A stretch of 49,708 nt of DNA from an uncultured Collinsella sp. (GTDB lineage: Bacteria > Actinomycetota > Coriobacteriia > Coriobacteriales > Coriobacteriaceae), in the NCBI GenBank assembly GCA_902475445.1, contig CABRZN010000003.1, positions 1-49,708 of the forward strand. The letters are read 5' to 3'. The notes beneath the pieces are model-generated. The model was not told where the DNA came from and did not search any database. It worked only from the letters and a program-made list of their open reading frames with translations. The translations under genes and the position numbers were made by a program. This document shows positions 48,585 through 49,708 of the stretch, piece after piece. How positions within the stretch are numbered: the stretch's first letter is position 1; each line of letters opens with the position of its first letter.

Positions 48585-49708
48585 ATGAGAATCGATAAGC
48601 TAGCGATGACGTCGCGTGAGGCGCTGCAGACCGCCATGAGCACGGCTGCTGACGCGCAGGCCGGCGCGGTGGAGCCGATTCACCTGCTGTCCGCCCTGCT
48701 TGGTGCCGGCGAGCGCAATATCTCCGTGATCATCGAGCGCATCGGCGCCGACCCGGCCCAGCTTGCACGCTCCACACAAGATGCCATCGACCGCGCGCCC
48801 AAGGTTTCGGGCGAGGGCCAGCAGATGGGCCTGTCCAATGAGCTCGTCCGCGTTATCGAGAAGGCCGAAAAGAAGGCCACCAAGATGGGCGACAGCTTTG
48901 TGGTGACCGAGCATCTGCTGATGGCGCTTGCCGAGGACAAGGGCGAGGCTGGTCGTGTACTGCGTGACGCCGGCGTCACCAAGGAGCGCATCGAGCAGGT
49001 CTACGAGGAGCTGCGTGGCGATGACCGCGTGACGTCTGCCGAGGACAAGACTCAGTTTGAGGCGCTGGAGCAGTACGGCCGCAACATCTGCGACCTTGCC
49101 CGCGCTGGCAAGCTCGACCCGGTCATCGGCCGTACCGACGAGATCCGTCGTACCATCCAGGTCCTGTCCCGCCGCACCAAGAACAACCCCGTGCTCATTG
49201 GCGAGCCGGGCGTCGGCAAGACGGCCATTGTCGAGGGCATCGCCCAGCGTATCGTGGCCGGCGACGTGCCGAGCACGCTGCGCGACCGTGACCTTATCGA
49301 GCTCGACATGAGCGCGCTGGTCGCCGGCGCTAAGTACCGCGGCGAGTTCGAGGACCGCTTGAAGGCCGTGCTCAAGGAGGTACAGAAGTCAGAGGGCAAG
49401 GTCATCCTGTTCATCGATGAGCTCCACACCATCGTGGGCGCGGGTGCCACCGAGGGCTCTATGGACGCCGGCAACATCCTCAAGCCTGCGCTCGCCCGTG
49501 GCGACCTGCATGCAATCGGCGCGACCACGCTCGACGAATACCGCAAGTACATCGAGAAGGACGCGGCGCTCGCCCGTCGTTTCCAGACCGTGATGGTCTC
49601 CGAGCCCTCTGTCGAGGACACCATCTCGATCCTGCGTGGCCTCAAGGAGAAGTACGAGATCTTCCACGGCGTGCACATCACCGATAGCGCACTCGTGGCC
49701 GCCGCCGA
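48585..49708 (+). CDS. clpB: ClpB disaggregase (3' truncated by window end)
   Basis: Hsp100 chaperone that threads aggregated proteins with the help of DnaK. The 374 visible residues hold the double Clp N domain (MRIDKLAMTSREALQTAMSTAADAQAGAVEPIHLLSALL; GDSFVVTEHLLMALAED), and the first AAA+ domain with RRTKNNPVLIGEPGVGKTAIVEG (Walker A near residue 206), SALVAGAKYRGEFEDRLKAVL and Walker B VILFIDELHTIVGAG. The ATG at 48585 follows AGAGAGGTG. ClpB with the shared operator fits a heat-shock regulon with the dnaK operon. The second AAA+ and middle domains lie beyond the window. Confidence 0.96.
   Translation, partial: MRIDKLAMTSREALQTAMSTAADAQAGAVEPIHLLSALLGAGERNISVIIERIGADPAQLARSTQDAIDRAPKVSGEGQQMGLSNELVRVIEKAEKKATKMGDSFVVTEHLLMALAEDKGEAGRVLRDAGVTKERIEQVYEELRGDDRVTSAEDKTQFEALEQYGRNICDLARAGKLDPVIGRTDEIRRTIQVLSRRTKNNPVLIGEPGVGKTAIVEGIAQRIVAGDVPSTLRDRDLIELDMSALVAGAKYRGEFEDRLKAVLKEVQKSEGKVILFIDELHTIVGAGATEGSMDAGNILKPALARGDLHAIGATTLDEYRKYIEKDAALARRFQTVMVSEPSVEDTISILRGLKEKYEIFHGVHITDSALVAAA

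Overview
The window looks like chromosomal DNA of a Coriobacteriia member, most likely a Collinsella-type gut actinobacterium. It is GC-rich, uses GTG and TTG starts freely, has the actinobacterial arrangement of hspR inside the dnaK operon, and encodes fermentative, PTS-based sugar use plus Ni-hydrogenase maturation functions. The species call is inference from gene content and style, not from a marker gene.

Layout. 1-3.0 kb: a 5'-truncated Sua5/YrdC-type threonylcarbamoyl-AMP synthase, glycerol kinase and uracil phosphoribosyltransferase. 3.2-10.2 kb: a complete F1Fo ATP synthase operon (atpI-like, B, E, F, H, A, G, D, C) behind a good sigma-A-type promoter. A terminator then precedes murA and a LytR-CpsA-Psr envelope protein. 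13.1-17.7 kb: an accessory sugar module with an RpiR/SIS regulator, a cytoplasmic GH106-like glycosidase and a divergent AraC regulator; two inverted copies of one short palindromic repeat bound the glycosidase/araC pair. 17.9-20.8 kb: a GH1 6-phospho-beta-glucosidase, a free PTS EIIA(Glc) and a lipoprotein. 21.3-28.1 kb (minus strand): a HAD phosphatase, then hypE, hypD, hypC, hypF, a His-rich nikR and a small unknown protein in one hydrogenase-maturation cluster. 28.3-31.4 kb: thioredoxin, an unknown protein and an AgrC/AgrA-like two-component pair. 31.7-35.6 kb: a nadA-nadB-nadC-niaR operon with a 19-bp-arm palindrome across its promoter. 35.8 kb: a 2x[4Fe-4S] ferredoxin. 36.6-40.9 kb: dnaK-grpE-dnaJ-hspR. 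41.2-43.5 kb: an aconitase-family hydratase. 43.5-45.5 kb: a repeat-rich island with one membrane-anchored protein and a frameshifted ATPase remnant. 45.5-48.4 kb: an Old Yellow Enzyme-type Fe-S flavoenzyme divergent from a MerR regulator. 48.6 kb to the end: clpB, cut by the window end and preceded by the same 27-bp inverted repeat found before dnaK.

Regulation read from sequence. niaR ends the NAD operon it probably controls. hspR ends the dnaK operon, and a shared inverted repeat marks dnaK and clpB as its targets. nikR sits in the hyp cluster whose enzymes handle nickel hydrogenase maturation.

The most unusual content lies between the genes. At least five palindromic repeat families occur. 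The most striking is a two-hairpin element found three times. Each copy starts at or within a few bases of a stop codon and lies in the orientation of the upstream gene. Its stems vary with compensating changes while the loops and internal motifs stay constant. This looks like a structured 3' RNA element or a trans-mobilised REP/MITE family, and I regard it as the best candidate for something undescribed. No rRNA, tRNA, CRISPR array, integrase or complete insertion sequence was seen.
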